Shown: positions 32,740-42,652 of the stretch, in pieces | Position numbering within the stretch: the stretch's first letter is position 1 | How the letters are laid out: every line of letters starts with the position of its first letter | From: Candidatus Gastranaerophilales bacterium | GTDB taxonomy: Bacteria; Cyanobacteriota; Vampirovibrionia; Gastranaerophilales; Gastranaerophilaceae | Assembly (NCBI GenBank): GCA_944324485.1 | Contig: CALUWM010000011.1 | Span: 1-62,559, forward strand | DNA: 62,559 bases | Direction: 5' to 3' | Made by a program: the position numbers and the translations under genes | Notes under the pieces: generated by a model | What the model saw: only the letters and a program-made list of their open reading frames with translations | What the model was told of the DNA's origin: nothing | The model's database searches: none

Positions 32740-33605
32740 TTTATTTCAACCTCTTTTTCTTGTGCTTTTTGAACAAACAATTTTCCATAAAATTCTTTTT
32801 GCATTATTTCATATTCTTCTTCACGAGCCAAGAACAACAAAGCTATAAAGGCAGAACTTCTATCAAAACCCAGCAAACAAAGTTCTCTTAACTCAATATT
32901 TTCTTCATGAGACAATATTTGGGTCAGATTTTGTCTCATTCTTTCAACCACTTCTTCAACATATTCTTCATGAGCCAACTCTTTAATTTCAGCCGCTTTT
33001 AAATTTGAATAGTTCTTGACTCTTCTTTCTTTTCTATCCAGTGCATTTTTAATAGCATATTTTTTTTCTAAATCTTCATAAAATTGAATATGCCTAATTA
33101 AGTCTTTTAATGTTACGCTTCTTTTTCTATTTAAACGAACAGATGTTCTTCTTTGCAAAACTTCATCAAATGAAACTATATTATTAGTAGGAATTTGTGT
33201 TTGTTCATAATTTGCTTCAAAATTATCATCTTCAAAATAATCCAAAGGCTCAGGATTAAAATCATTAATTGAAATTCCTTGCAAAATATCAGATTTTATT
33301 TTTAAAAGAGTAGATGAAAAAAGTATTGCCTTTCCTACTGATCGCAAATTTTCCTGCTTTAGCTCCGATATTCTTTTCATATATTTATCATACAAATCAA
33401 TAATATCTATATTCCAAGGGTCAAGTTTACCCTCTTTAACAAGATCAAGAATTATCTCGATTGCATCAGTTTGTACATCTTTTTTAATCCCTGAGCGAGA
33501 AATAAATTCAGTATTAGAACCAAAATCAACGGTACCATCTAATACCTTTATTTCATCATAATTTAATTTATTATTTGTATAAAAATCACTAACAGCTTCT
33601 GACAT
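32736..33605 (-). CDS. scpA: Kleisin subunit ScpA
   Basis: ScpA is the kleisin that bridges the two SMC heads. The 289-residue protein contains the motif IILDLVKEGKLDPWNIDIIDLYDKY, characteristic of ScpA, near residues 48-72, and ends in a winged-helix region (FIALLFLAREEEYEIMQKEFYGKLFV) that binds the SMC head. An N-terminal extension of about 40 residues precedes the core. Its start overlaps the smc stop by one base (TAATG), and its end overlaps scpB by four, both indicating coupled translation. Confidence 0.92.
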   Translation of the reverse strand: MSEAVSDFYTNNKLNYDEIKVLDGTVDFGSNTEFISRSGIKKDVQTDAIEIILDLVKEGKLDPWNIDIIDLYDKYMKRISELKQENLRSVGKAILFSSTLLKIKSDILQGISINDFNPEPLDYFEDDNFEANYEQTQIPTNNIVSFDEVLQRRTSVRLNRKRSVTLKDLIRHIQFYEDLEKKYAIKNALDRKERRVKNYSNLKAAEIKELAHEEYVEEVVERMRQNLTQILSHEENIELRELCLLGFDRSSAFIALLFLAREEEYEIMQKEFYGKLFVQKAQEKEVEIK

Positions 33606-36600
33606 TATTCATCTTTCACTTTAATTCCGGAGACCTTTGTAACTCCCTTATCTTTTTGTGTAACACCTATCATCCTATCTGCACAATCAAGCATTGGTTT
33701 TCTTAATGAAATTACTACAAATTGTGCTGTTTCTGATTGTTTTTCGATAATAGATGCCAATCTTTCAACATTTGGGCCATCCAAGTGCATATCGACCTCA
33801 TCAAATGCGTAAAATGGCGATGGTAAATATTTTTGTATGGCAAAAACAAAAGCAAGAGCAGTTAGAGATTTCTCCCCACCTGACATGCCTGCAAGCTTTT
33901 GATTTCTCTTATCTCTTATATTTGCCTCAAAAGTAAGCCCCCCTTCAAAAGGATCGTTTTCATTTTCCAACACAAGGGTACCTTCCCCCTCAGAAAGCTT
34001 AGCAAAAACTTCCTTAAAGTTATTATTAATTGCCCAATAAGCATCAAGGAAAGTTTCTTTCTTTAACTTTTGATAACCATTCATACGAGATTTTATTTCA
34101 TTTTTTTCATTTTCCAAAGTTAAAACTTTTTCTTTATAAGAATTTTGACGCTCTAATGCCTCATCATATTGAGTCAATGCACGCATATTAACGGGTTCTA
34201 ATTCTTCCATTTTCTTTTGCAACTTGGAAATTTTAGAATTTATCTCATCAAGCGAAATTTCTGTTTGTTCAAGCTCCTTCGGATTAATGCCCGCATTTTC
34301 AAATTCTTTTAAAATACCCTCTAATATAGGTTCAAGTTCTCTTCTTCTGGCTTTATAGCTCTCTTCTTGTTCTAAAAGCCTTTCAATATTATCTTGAATC
34401 TTATTTTTTTCAGTTTTTGCACTCAATAATTCTTCTTGCAATTCATCTCTTTTTGTCTGAAACTCAACAAGATTTTTTCCGAGTTCTTCAATCTCTTTTT
34501 CTAATAATTCAAGTTCTTTTTTTACCTTTTCAATTTCAATTATAAATTGTTCTTTTTCCGTTTTTAAATTTTCATTATCTTTTGTTAATTTTTCAATATC
34601 GGTTTGTCTGGTTAAAATTTGACTCTGTTGAAATTTTATTTGGTTTTCATCTTTTTCAATATCATTTTCAACAGTCATTATAGATTTTTCTACCGCTTTA
34701 ATTTCTTCTTCTATATCATTTGTTTTCTCTTTGAGTTTTTTTAATTCGCCTTCATCAATGAGTTTCTCAACTGCTTCAAGTTTTTCTTGAGTAGCTTGAA
34801 GTTTATCGTTTAATTTTATGTGGCGATTTTCAAATAAATCTAATTCTTTTGAAAGTTTTTTATTTCTATCTTTTAAAATCTTTATTTCTTCTTCACCTTT
34901 TTTAATAACCTCAGAAGATTGCTCATTATTTGAAACAAGATTTTTCAATTCCATTTTTGCAGAATTTAAACTATTTAAAGAAGCAGAATGTTTTTGTCTT
35001 ATGTCATCTAATCTTCTTTCTAAATCTTTTTCTTTTTGACTTAAATTCTTAACAAGCTCTTCTGTTTCTTTTAATAATTTCTTATATTTTTCAAGTTCTT
35101 TTTCTTGGCTTTTATCAAAAAATGAAGCATTTTTCTTTTTCGCACCGCCAGTAATAAGACCGCTCTTTTCTGTAATATCACCTTCAAGGGTTACAACTCT
35201 ATATTTTCCTGCAAGTTTTTTAGCAGTAACCTCGCTTTCAACAACAACAGTTTCACCCAGGGCGAAATAAAAAGCATCGATATATTTATCATCAAAATCT
35301 ATTAAGTTAATTGCAAAATCAATAACTCCCTTTTCCTTGGGCAAAGCCATCTTCAAAGGAGCCTTTTTAATTACATCCATTGGTATAAAAGAAGCTCTGT
35401 CTCTACCTTGCGAACGCAGAACTTGAATTGCTTTATATGCTGTATCTTGATCATCAACTACTATGGAAAAAGCCCTTGCTCCCATTGCAACATTAATAGC
35501 ATCTATATACTCACTTTCAACATCTGCCAACTGAGCCAACGGCTGATGTACACCTTGGATGTGTGCCTTCATAACGGTTTCAATTCCTGAACCCATACCA
35601 ATAGATTTATAGGCATTTTTATTAGCATCCAATATTGCAATTCTTTTTTGTGCTTGCTGAATCTTGTAAAAAGAATCCTCTTTTTGTACTTTAGTCTTAT
35701 CCAGCTCCTCAAATGTCTTTGTCTGAAGAAGTTTAAAATCTTTTACTTCATTTTCTAAAGTTTCTATTTGTAAATTTAACTTATCTTTTTCACTTTCAAA
35801 TATTTTAGCTGAATTTAAAAATTTATCTATTGTTTCTTTTGTGGAATTAATTTTTTCTTCGTTGTTTTTATACTCATTTTCAAGAGGTAATTGCTCTTTT
35901 ATTAGTTGAGTTTCTTCATCTTTTAAATCTTCAATTTCTTTCCTTAATTTATTTCTGTTTTGAATATGCTCATCAGCCGATTTATTTAAACCTGTCATTT
36001 CACTTATAATCTTAGCCAGTTGAGCTTTTTTTTCTTTTAAAGTTTTGTTTAGATTTTTAAGTTCATTATTTTTTTCTTTAATAGCGGCTTTAAACTCTTC
36101 AATTTTTTGTTTTTGAACCTCTATACCATTTTTATAGCTTTCTATTGCCTTTACATTATCCAGAGTTGTTTTTTCAACTTGTGCTATTGCTGATTTTTTT
36201 CTTTCAATTTCACCTTTTTTTTCTTCTGCGGTTTTTTTTACTTCAAGTTGTTTTTCTTCTCCTTGCGCTTTAACTTTTGCGTTTATTTCATCATATTTTG
36301 TTTTTGTATCTTCAATCTTTGATTCAACTTCTTTAAGCTTTTGATTTAATTCTTTTTTGTCCTTTGTAGCAGCAAGGATATTCTGATGAACAAGCTCAAG
36401 CGAACGAACAGTATCAAAATACTTTGCACTTTGTATTTGATTTTCCAGTGCATTTTTCTCATCTTTATATTTTTTATATTTTAAGGCAACTTCACGCTCT
36501 TCTTTTAATTGTTCGATTTGATTATCTATTTCGCTCATCAAGATATTCGTGTTTGCAACTCTGTCTTCAACATCTTGAATCTGTTCGGAAGCTAAATTAA

Positions 36601-37108
36601 TTTTTCTTTCAAAATCAGCAATTCCGGCTATTTCATCAATTATTTTTCTTCTTTCAGTAGGGGAACATTTTGTAATCTCAGTTACGTCACCTTGCATCAT
36701 AACATTATAACTATTAGGAGTTATATTATATTTTTCAAGTTCTAAGTGAATTTGGGTTAATGTACAAGGTTTATCATTATAATAATAATTCGACTGGACT
36801 CCATTTTTTCCTTTTTTAATGTGTCTTTTTATTGAAAATTCATTATCAGCATTGTTTTCGTCTCCAAATGTAACTTTAACAATTGCTTCGCCACGCTTAT
36901 TATGATTGGTAATTAAATCAGCGGAACCTTGTTCTGAACGCAAAGCTCTCGCAGAAGAAAGGCCAAGTGCAAATAAAATACTATCGATTATATTACTTTT
37001 TCCTGAGCCATTAGGTCCGGATATTGCCGTAAACCCTTGAAGCAAAGGAATCGTTACTTTATTTGCAAAAGATTTAAAATTGTCTATTTCTATTTCTTTT
37101 ATATACAT
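33605..37108 (-). CDS. smc: Chromosome condensation protein SMC
   Basis: SMC dimers extrude DNA loops and help segregate chromosomes. The 1167-residue protein has Walker A at residues 31-39 (GPNGSGKSN), a long coiled coil to about 500, a hinge domain (about 505-660, with VSEYIDAINVAMGARAFSIV-like sequence), the returning coiled coil, the ABC signature (KLAGMSGGEKSLTALAF) and Walker B (PFYAFDEVDMHLD) near the C-terminus. All are intact. The gene has its own promoter (37140-37169). It heads the operon with scpA, scpB and the reductase homologue. Confidence 0.96.
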   Translation of the reverse strand: MYIKEIEIDNFKSFANKVTIPLLQGFTAISGPNGSGKSNIIDSILFALGLSSARALRSEQGSADLITNHNKRGEAIVKVTFGDENNADNEFSIKRHIKKGKNGVQSNYYYNDKPCTLTQIHLELEKYNITPNSYNVMMQGDVTEITKCSPTERRKIIDEIAGIADFERKINLASEQIQDVEDRVANTNILMSEIDNQIEQLKEEREVALKYKKYKDEKNALENQIQSAKYFDTVRSLELVHQNILAATKDKKELNQKLKEVESKIEDTKTKYDEINAKVKAQGEEKQLEVKKTAEEKKGEIERKKSAIAQVEKTTLDNVKAIESYKNGIEVQKQKIEEFKAAIKEKNNELKNLNKTLKEKKAQLAKIISEMTGLNKSADEHIQNRNKLRKEIEDLKDEETQLIKEQLPLENEYKNNEEKINSTKETIDKFLNSAKIFESEKDKLNLQIETLENEVKDFKLLQTKTFEELDKTKVQKEDSFYKIQQAQKRIAILDANKNAYKSIGMGSGIETVMKAHIQGVHQPLAQLADVESEYIDAINVAMGARAFSIVVDDQDTAYKAIQVLRSQGRDRASFIPMDVIKKAPLKMALPKEKGVIDFAINLIDFDDKYIDAFYFALGETVVVESEVTAKKLAGKYRVVTLEGDITEKSGLITGGAKKKNASFFDKSQEKELEKYKKLLKETEELVKNLSQKEKDLERRLDDIRQKHSASLNSLNSAKMELKNLVSNNEQSSEVIKKGEEEIKILKDRNKKLSKELDLFENRHIKLNDKLQATQEKLEAVEKLIDEGELKKLKEKTNDIEEEIKAVEKSIMTVENDIEKDENQIKFQQSQILTRQTDIEKLTKDNENLKTEKEQFIIEIEKVKKELELLEKEIEELGKNLVEFQTKRDELQEELLSAKTEKNKIQDNIERLLEQEESYKARRRELEPILEGILKEFENAGINPKELEQTEISLDEINSKISKLQKKMEELEPVNMRALTQYDEALERQNSYKEKVLTLENEKNEIKSRMNGYQKLKKETFLDAYWAINNNFKEVFAKLSEGEGTLVLENENDPFEGGLTFEANIRDKRNQKLAGMSGGEKSLTALAFVFAIQKYLPSPFYAFDEVDMHLDGPNVERLASIIEKQSETAQFVVISLRKPMLDCADRMIGVTQKDKGVTKVSGIKVKDE

Positions 37109-37139
37109 TTGCTAACTTTAAACCCACTTCGGTATATTA

Positions 37140-37169
37140 ATTACACTATAAAAACTTGAGGCATGTCAA
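37140..37169 (-). promoter_or_regulatory. Sigma-70-type promoter of the smc operon
   Basis: On the minus strand TTGACA (37164-37169), an 18-base spacer and TGTAAT (37140-37145) place transcription start about 25 bases upstream of the smc ATG. The promoter lies in the 75-base gap after lepB. Confidence 0.6.
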
Positions 37170-37183
37170 ATTTTATATAAAAA

Positions 37184-38521
37184 TTAATATCTATCTATGA
37201 TATATGTGGAATCTTCTGTCAATTTTCCGGACTGTTTTTTATGCAATACTACATACTTATCTTTTAAAACATTAATTCTTCGTATCGGGAAAAACATAAA
37301 GTTAGCTCTGCCTATTATTCTATCTTTATTTAAAAAGCCCCAAAAGCGGCTATCTTGAGAGTTATTTCTATTATCTCCCATCATGAAATAATGATTTTCA
37401 GGTATTATAAAAGGTCCACAATACATATTTTCCATGCAAGGCGTCCAATTTGTTTTTGAACTTATATATGGTTCATTTAGCGCTTTATCATTTATATATA
37501 CTCTATATTGACCGTTTTTAAAATCTTTTTTAATTTCAAATTTATCATTGGGCATTCCAACAACACGCTTAATAAAAGCAATATCTTTACAAAAAATTCC
37601 GGATAATCTCGATAAAACAGCAAGAGGCGAATTAGATAATTGAACTTCAGGAGGATAAAAAACAAGAATATCACCTCTTTTTATTTCCTTCTTAGGAAAA
37701 TCTAATTTTTCCACAAAAACTCTATCTTTTTCTAATATAGTAGGGCGCATCGAACCCGATGGAATCCAACGCAATTCCCCAATAAAGTATCTTATTATGA
37801 TAACGCATGCCAAAACAAAAACAACCGTACTTACGATTTCTTTTGTAAAACTTGTTTCTTTTTCATTTCCGTTTTCGTCTTCAGTATCATCAAATAAAAT
37901 CTTTTTTAACAAATACAAAAAACCTTTTTCTTTTGTTTTTTTAACTAATTCTTTAAATCCTTCTTTTTGTTTAGCAAAAAAAGATTTAATAATATTTTTC
38001 AAAGACTCAAACGAAAAAGTTTTATTGAAAAATATTTGCAAAGTTAAACAAAAAAGAAAAGTCGAAATAAGTAAAATAAAAAAGAATTTTAAAAATGTAC
38101 TATAAGAATCATTATAGGAACTACCCAAAGTGCTGACATTTATAAGCTTAGCATTGTTATCGTTTTCAAATACAAAATCTGAGATCTTATTTACTAACAT
38201 AGTATTTTTTTCATTAAGCAGTAATGGAATCCTAACCAAAAGAACATTTCTTACTGGTTCATTATCAAAATCATACTCAACTTCATCAAGTTCAAAAACT
38301 TTTCCTGCAAGATACTTAACATTTAAATCATTTAATTTGTCCTCGATATTTTTATTTTGATTGCTTATTGAATATTCAAGCAATGTTCCTCTTTTTAAAA
38401 TATAATTTAGCGAAAAATTATTTAAATTGTAGACAAAACACACAAATATAAAAATTATTAAAAAAAGCATTAGCTTATATTTTTTTATAAAAAAAGTTTT
38501 AATTTTTGCCGTATCTATCAA
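37184..38521 (-). CDS. lepB: Signal peptidase I with an extra SecF-like N-terminal region
   Basis: Signal peptidase I cleaves signal peptides from exported proteins at the outer face of the inner membrane. The C-terminal half of this 445-residue protein has the catalytic Ser257 (SGSMRPT) and Lys318 (FIKRVVGMPND), the MGDNRNNSQDSR motif and a membrane helix just before (IVSTVVFVLACVIIIRYFIG). The first 190 residues are extra: one membrane helix (about 16-36), an exported domain starting KRGTLLEYSIS, and a second helix (about 146-167). Start, spacing and pattern resemble the first third of SecF. Translation starts at TTG with an AAGGAG ribosome site. It overlaps no other gene; the prenyl synthase stops two bases upstream. 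Confidence 0.88.
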   Translation of the reverse strand: MIDTAKIKTFFIKKYKLMLFLIIFIFVCFVYNLNNFSLNYILKRGTLLEYSISNQNKNIEDKLNDLNVKYLAGKVFELDEVEYDFDNEPVRNVLLVRIPLLLNEKNTMLVNKISDFVFENDNNAKLINVSTLGSSYNDSYSTFLKFFFILLISTFLFCLTLQIFFNKTFSFESLKNIIKSFFAKQKEGFKELVKKTKEKGFLYLLKKILFDDTEDENGNEKETSFTKEIVSTVVFVLACVIIIRYFIGELRWIPSGSMRPTILEKDRVFVEKLDFPKKEIKRGDILVFYPPEVQLSNSPLAVLSRLSGIFCKDIAFIKRVVGMPNDKFEIKKDFKNGQYRVYINDKALNEPYISSKTNWTPCMENMYCGPFIIPENHYFMMGDNRNNSQDSRFWGFLNKDRIIGRANFMFFPIRRINVLKDKYVVLHKKQSGKLTEDSTYIIDRY

Positions 38522-38523
38522 TA

Positions 38524-39423
38524 TTAACTCCTTAAGGTGTAATTACATAAATTAACTAATGCTGACTTATAAACAGTATCTTCAATTTTATCTAAAAAAT
38601 TAATTGCTGCTTCTTTGTAACTACAAACCTTTTTATTTGCCAAATCTATGCAATTTTGAAAACAATCATTTTTACAATCAAGTAAATCAATATTATTTTC
38701 CTTGCAAAAGTATAGCACAGGCAAAGTATAGTTTCCATTTTTAATATCAGACGAATTTTTATTTTGAATATTATCTATATCATTTTTAATCTGAAATGCA
38801 AGAGTATAATTTTTCAAAAAATTTTCCAAATCTATTTTTATTGCATTGTCAAAATTCTCCAAAGTAAAAAGCGATTCAAGTCCAGCAAAAAAAAGATTTC
38901 CTGTCTTATTAAAAGTTTTCTCAAGGTATTTTTTTTCATCAATTACTTTATTTAAAAATGAATTTTGTTCTATTTCGCCATCTAAAGTTTTTTGTATTTT
39001 ATTTGAAAAGATTTTTAAAATATCTAAGTTTGTCTCACTCAAAACATTTAATGCCATGCTCAAGAGCAAATCCCCCTCTAAAACGGCAAGCTTTGCACCG
39101 TATTTTTCATAAAAAGTTGGATTGCTTCTTCTAATTTTTTCATTATCTAATATATCATCATGAATCAAAGATGCACTGTGTATAAATTCAAGTGTAAGTG
39201 CAATATTGAAAACTTGACTAAAATCTTTTATTTTTAATATTTTTGCGAAAAGAAAAACAAACAAAGGTCTCAATCTTTTTGGATTTGAAAATATAAAATC
39301 ATTCAAATCTTTTTTTAAAAAATTATCATTTTTATCCAAAATCTTTTTTATTTTTTTCTCAAAAAATTCTAATTCATCTTTAACAACAAATGTAATATCT
39401 TTAATCTTTACAATTTCATTCAT
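38524..39423 (-). CDS. Polyprenyl diphosphate synthase family protein
   Basis: This 299-residue protein is a trans-prenyltransferase, which extends isoprenyl diphosphates for carriers or quinone side chains. The first aspartate-rich motif is intact (LIHDDILDNEKIRR). In the second motif, usually FQIxDDxxD, the sequence is FQIKNDIDN, so only part of the metal-binding set remains. The KRLRPL segment binds the diphosphate. It starts two bases after the aminopeptidase gene stops, so the genes are in one operon. Chain length and role cannot be told. The reduced second motif could mean lower activity or a partner subunit. Confidence 0.8.
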   Translation of the reverse strand: MNEIVKIKDITFVVKDELEFFEKKIKKILDKNDNFLKKDLNDFIFSNPKRLRPLFVFLFAKILKIKDFSQVFNIALTLEFIHSASLIHDDILDNEKIRRSNPTFYEKYGAKLAVLEGDLLLSMALNVLSETNLDILKIFSNKIQKTLDGEIEQNSFLNKVIDEKKYLEKTFNKTGNLFFAGLESLFTLENFDNAIKIDLENFLKNYTLAFQIKNDIDNIQNKNSSDIKNGNYTLPVLYFCKENNIDLLDCKNDCFQNCIDLANKKVCSYKEAAINFLDKIEDTVYKSALVNLCNYTLRS

Positions 39424-39425
39424 TT

Positions 39426-40532
39426 CTATATAATAAATTTGCCATTTTCATATATTAATTTATCGTCAGCATATATTTTGCCGTTATTTTTCATATTTTT
39501 AATCATATCCCAATGTAAACCGGACTTATTTTTACCTCCTGCTTCCGGATAACTTGATCCAAAAGCAACATGTATTGAACCGCCTATTTTTTCATCAAAT
39601 AAAATATTTCCGGTTACATTTTGTATTCTTTCATTTGTGCCTATTGCAATCTCGCCCACAAAACGAGAGCCCTCATCCATATTTAACATACTCTGAAGAA
39701 AATCATCTCCCATTTGAGCACTTGCTTCAATGACTTTACCCTCTTTTAAGGTAACACATACTTCTTTTGCACATGAACCATGATAATTTTGAGGAAAATC
39801 AAAATAAATCGTTCCTTCTGCACTATTTTCAACAGGAGAAGTAAAGATTTCACCATCGGGAAAATTCATATTTCCGGAACAAGGAACCCAAGTTCTGCCT
39901 TCTGTTGAAAATGTAACGTCTGTTTTATCCCCTACAAATCTAATTTTTGAAGTTTTATTTAAAATATCAGCTATTCTTTTTTGTTCTTTGTCTATTTCTT
40001 CCCATTTTTTAGTAGGATTATCTAAATCTAAATAACAAGAATTAATCAAAAACTCACTATATTCTTCAAGGCTCATAGAAGCTTCTTGTGCCAGAGCATT
40101 CGTAGGATAATCTGCAATTACCCAACGCATTTCATTATTTGCAGACCGTTCTAGTCTTTTTGATAATATAGGTTGCATAGCTTTTGAACGTTTTGCAAGT
40201 TTATTTGAATCTGCATTTGCCATATTTTTTACATTACTTGGAGCCCCGATAAAAATCATTACATCGGCAATTTCTACTTCTTTTTTAGACATCTCATCAA
40301 CAAATTCAAGCTGTTCATCGTTTGCATACTTTATAAATGTTTCCGCCAATTCATCCATTGATGTTCTAACAATCGGATTTGCACCATTTACAAGACAAGC
40401 ACTATAAATTTCCTTAACCAAAGGTTGAGCTTCGTAACCTCTTGCATAAATTATAACCAAATCACCTTTTGTAACCTTTACGGAATAATTTACAAGAACA
40501 TCAGCATATTTTTTAATCAACGGATTATACAT
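39426..40532 (-). CDS. M29-family (thermophilic type) aminopeptidase
   Basis: The 368-residue protein matches metallopeptidase family M29 (AmpS/AmpT/PepS type), cytoplasmic aminopeptidases that use two metal ions. Family signs are GDLVIIYARGYEAQPL near the start, the LPTNALAQEA-like region (YPTNALAQEASMSLEEY), the GEIFTSPVENSAEGTIYF segment that carries a conserved metal ligand glutamate, and SGLHWDMI near the end with a His and Asp. It follows lpxA directly, with no intervening bases. The substrate preference is unknown. Confidence 0.85.
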   Translation of the reverse strand: MYNPLIKKYADVLVNYSVKVTKGDLVIIYARGYEAQPLVKEIYSACLVNGANPIVRTSMDELAETFIKYANDEQLEFVDEMSKKEVEIADVMIFIGAPSNVKNMANADSNKLAKRSKAMQPILSKRLERSANNEMRWVIADYPTNALAQEASMSLEEYSEFLINSCYLDLDNPTKKWEEIDKEQKRIADILNKTSKIRFVGDKTDVTFSTEGRTWVPCSGNMNFPDGEIFTSPVENSAEGTIYFDFPQNYHGSCAKEVCVTLKEGKVIEASAQMGDDFLQSMLNMDEGSRFVGEIAIGTNERIQNVTGNILFDEKIGGSIHVAFGSSYPEAGGKNKSGLHWDMIKNMKNNGKIYADDKLIYENGKFII

Positions 40533-41357
40533 TTATTCATCCTCATTTTCGTCCATATGACCATGATAAGCTGCTTTAAATCTTAATGTACAGCCCCTCT
40601 TGGATGATCTTACAAAATTAACAAGATTATCTACATATTTATTTCCGCTAAATTCTTTTTCTATTAATTCAAGCGCCTGAGAAGTATTGTATTGCTCATT
40701 TCTAAGCAATCTAATTGCCTTATGAATCGCATCTCTTGATTCCTTATCAACATTTTTTCTTCTTAGCCCAATTGCATTTAAACCAATTGGTAAGCAAGGT
40801 ATACCTTCTGCCTTACAATACGGTATAATATCAGCCCTTGCAGCCGAAGCACCTGATATTATAGCCATTTCACCTATTCTTACATGCTGATGAAAAACAG
40901 ACATTCCACCAAGAAAAGCTCCAAAACCAACATGACAATGTCCACCGATTGTTGCAGCATTCGCCATAATAACATTATCTTCAAGGACACAATTATGAGC
41001 TACATGGGTATAAGCCATCAACATACAATTATTTCCAACAACTGTATTGCAACCCTCACCTGAAGCCCTATTTACTGTTGCAAATTCTCTTATCCAACAA
41101 TTATCGCCAATTATTACCCCTGTTTTTTCACCTTTATATCCTAAATCCTGAGGCTCGCCACCAATAGAAGCAAAAGGTGATATTCTGGTATTCTTACCTA
41201 TGTGCGAGTATTGTATATTAGCACTTTCACCAATCTTACAACCTTCTTCAATAACAGTGTCAGGTCCTATTATAGCATAAGCGCCAATCTCAACATCAGG
41301 TGCAATCTTAGCGCTTTTATCAATTATTGCACTTGGATGAATTTTACTGGAGTCCAT
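40533..41357 (-). CDS. lpxA: UDP-N-acetylglucosamine acyltransferase LpxA
   Basis: LpxA adds the first acyl chain to UDP-GlcNAc, the first step of lipid A synthesis. The 274-residue protein is built from hexapeptide repeats of a left-handed beta-helix (IDKSAKIAPDVEIGAYAIIGPD and onward). The active-site His region is in LMAYTHVAHNCVL, and the conserved GGMSVFHQHVRIGEMAIISG loop is present. The C-terminus is a helical domain. It follows fabZ by 13 bases. Length is close to the usual 260. Confidence 0.95.
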   Translation of the reverse strand: MDSSKIHPSAIIDKSAKIAPDVEIGAYAIIGPDTVIEEGCKIGESANIQYSHIGKNTRISPFASIGGEPQDLGYKGEKTGVIIGDNCWIREFATVNRASGEGCNTVVGNNCMLMAYTHVAHNCVLEDNVIMANAATIGGHCHVGFGAFLGGMSVFHQHVRIGEMAIISGASAARADIIPYCKAEGIPCLPIGLNAIGLRRKNVDKESRDAIHKAIRLLRNEQYNTSQALELIEKEFSGNKYVDNLVNFVRSSKRGCTLRFKAAYHGHMDENEDE

Positions 41358-41370
41358 TTTTATCCCTCTA

Positions 41371-41817
41371 TTATTTTAATGCTACTGTTAATTCAGCTTC
41401 TGTACACAATTTACCATCAACATAGGCTCTGCCTAAACATTTAGCAATAGGTCCTTTAACCTTTAAGCATTGCGTTTCCATTTCAAGCCTATCGCCAGGT
41501 CTTACTATATTTTTAAATTTTGCATTTTCAACACCGGCAAAAAGTGTTAATTTTCCTTTATATTTTTCCATTGTCATTAATATTGGAGCAGAAGTCTGAG
41601 CTAACGCTTCTATTTGTAACACCCCCGGCATTATCGGATTATTTGGAAAATGCCCTTGAAAAAAAGGTTCATTGAAAGTTACATTTTTATATCCCTTTGA
41701 ATATTCTCCCGGAACACATTCTGTTATTCTGTCAACCAATAAAAACGGATACCTATGTGGCAACATTTCAAGTATTTGACTATAATCAAGAGTAATTGGT
41801 GTAACTACTGAATCCAT
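41371..41817 (-). CDS. fabZ: 3-hydroxyacyl-ACP dehydratase FabZ
   Basis: FabZ dehydrates 3-hydroxyacyl-ACP in fatty acid elongation. The 148-residue hot-dog protein has the catalytic His in MLPHRYPFLLVDRI and the Glu in IMPGVLQIEALAQ, the family hallmark. It lies between lpxC and lpxA, the widely conserved order that links lipid A and fatty acid supply. An AAGGAGA ribosome site precedes the ATG. Confidence 0.96.
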   Translation of the reverse strand: MDSVVTPITLDYSQILEMLPHRYPFLLVDRITECVPGEYSKGYKNVTFNEPFFQGHFPNNPIMPGVLQIEALAQTSAPILMTMEKYKGKLTLFAGVENAKFKNIVRPGDRLEMETQCLKVKGPIAKCLGRAYVDGKLCTEAELTVALK

Positions 41818-41830
41818 ATTTATCTCCTTG

Positions 41831-42652
41831 TTATTTATTTAATGTCTTCTTAAGTGCCTTTGCACATTCTACATGATAAGCATGTCCTGCTTCTTTAACT
41901 AAAATATTTGCCTTTAATTTTAAAGGATTATAACCTGTCAAATACAAATCGCCAATTATATCAAGTATTTTGTGCTTTGCAGGCTCAAACTCACTTCTAA
42001 GAGAAGTTGTGTATCCGTCTTCTGTTAATCCAACAGTATTTTCTATTGTAACACCCTTAGAGTAACCTGCAGCCTGAAATCTTTCCAAATCTTTTAAATA
42101 TCCAAAAGTTCTAGCTTCAATAATTTCATTTATATTGTCTTTATTAAAATTAACCCATCTTTGTTTTAAATCAGGATGATTAAAATTGACTGAATAAGTT
42201 ATAGTTGTTTCAGTTTTAGATGGCATTATAACAATTGAAGAATTGTCTCTTTGAAAGGAAACAACGCTACTTAAAGGTTCAATTTCATCACTTTCGCCAA
42301 CATAACCTATCTTGTCAAATTCTTCAACCCAAACCTTTGAACTACCATCAAAAATAGGCATTTCAAAACCTTGAGAGCTGAAATAAACATCTAAAGCATC
42401 AATGCCTCTTATAGCACAAGCAGCCATAAAATGCTCAACCAAAGCGATTTTATGCTTTGCGCCACTTTCAACATCTGCCAAAATAACACAATGTTCAGTA
42501 GAAACAACATTTTCAACTTTTGCTTCCACCATACCATCTTCTATATAAAACCTTATGCCTTTTTTATCGGAAGGTTTAACAGTAAGTTCCACAGGGGCTG
42601 CAAACATAAGCCCTGCACCATTTAAAATTAAACTAGATTTTAGCGTCTTCAT
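41831..42652 (-). CDS. lpxC: UDP-3-O-acyl-N-acetylglucosamine deacetylase LpxC
   Basis: LpxC is the zinc deacetylase that commits the pathway to lipid A. The 273-residue protein has the zinc ligands His in VEHFMAAC and His/Asp in [13 protein letters not shown], and the hydrophobic loop around the active site. It is a little shorter than the 305 residues of the E. coli enzyme, within the family range. The start overlaps lpxD by 20 bases, and 13 bases separate its stop from the fabZ start. Conserved position [12 protein letters not shown] is present. Confidence 0.95.
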   Translation of the reverse strand: MKTLKSSLILNGAGLMFAAPVELTVKPSDKKGIRFYIEDGMVEAKVENVVSTEHCVILADVESGAKHKIALVEHFMAACAIRGIDALDVYFSSQGFEMPIFDGSSKVWVEEFDKIGYVGESDEIEPLSSVVSFQRDNSSIVIMPSKTETTITYSVNFNHPDLKQRWVNFNKDNINEIIEARTFGYLKDLERFQAAGYSKGVTIENTVGLTEDGYTTSLRSEFEPAKHKILDIIGDLYLTGYNPLKLKANILVKEAGHAYHVECAKALKKTLNK

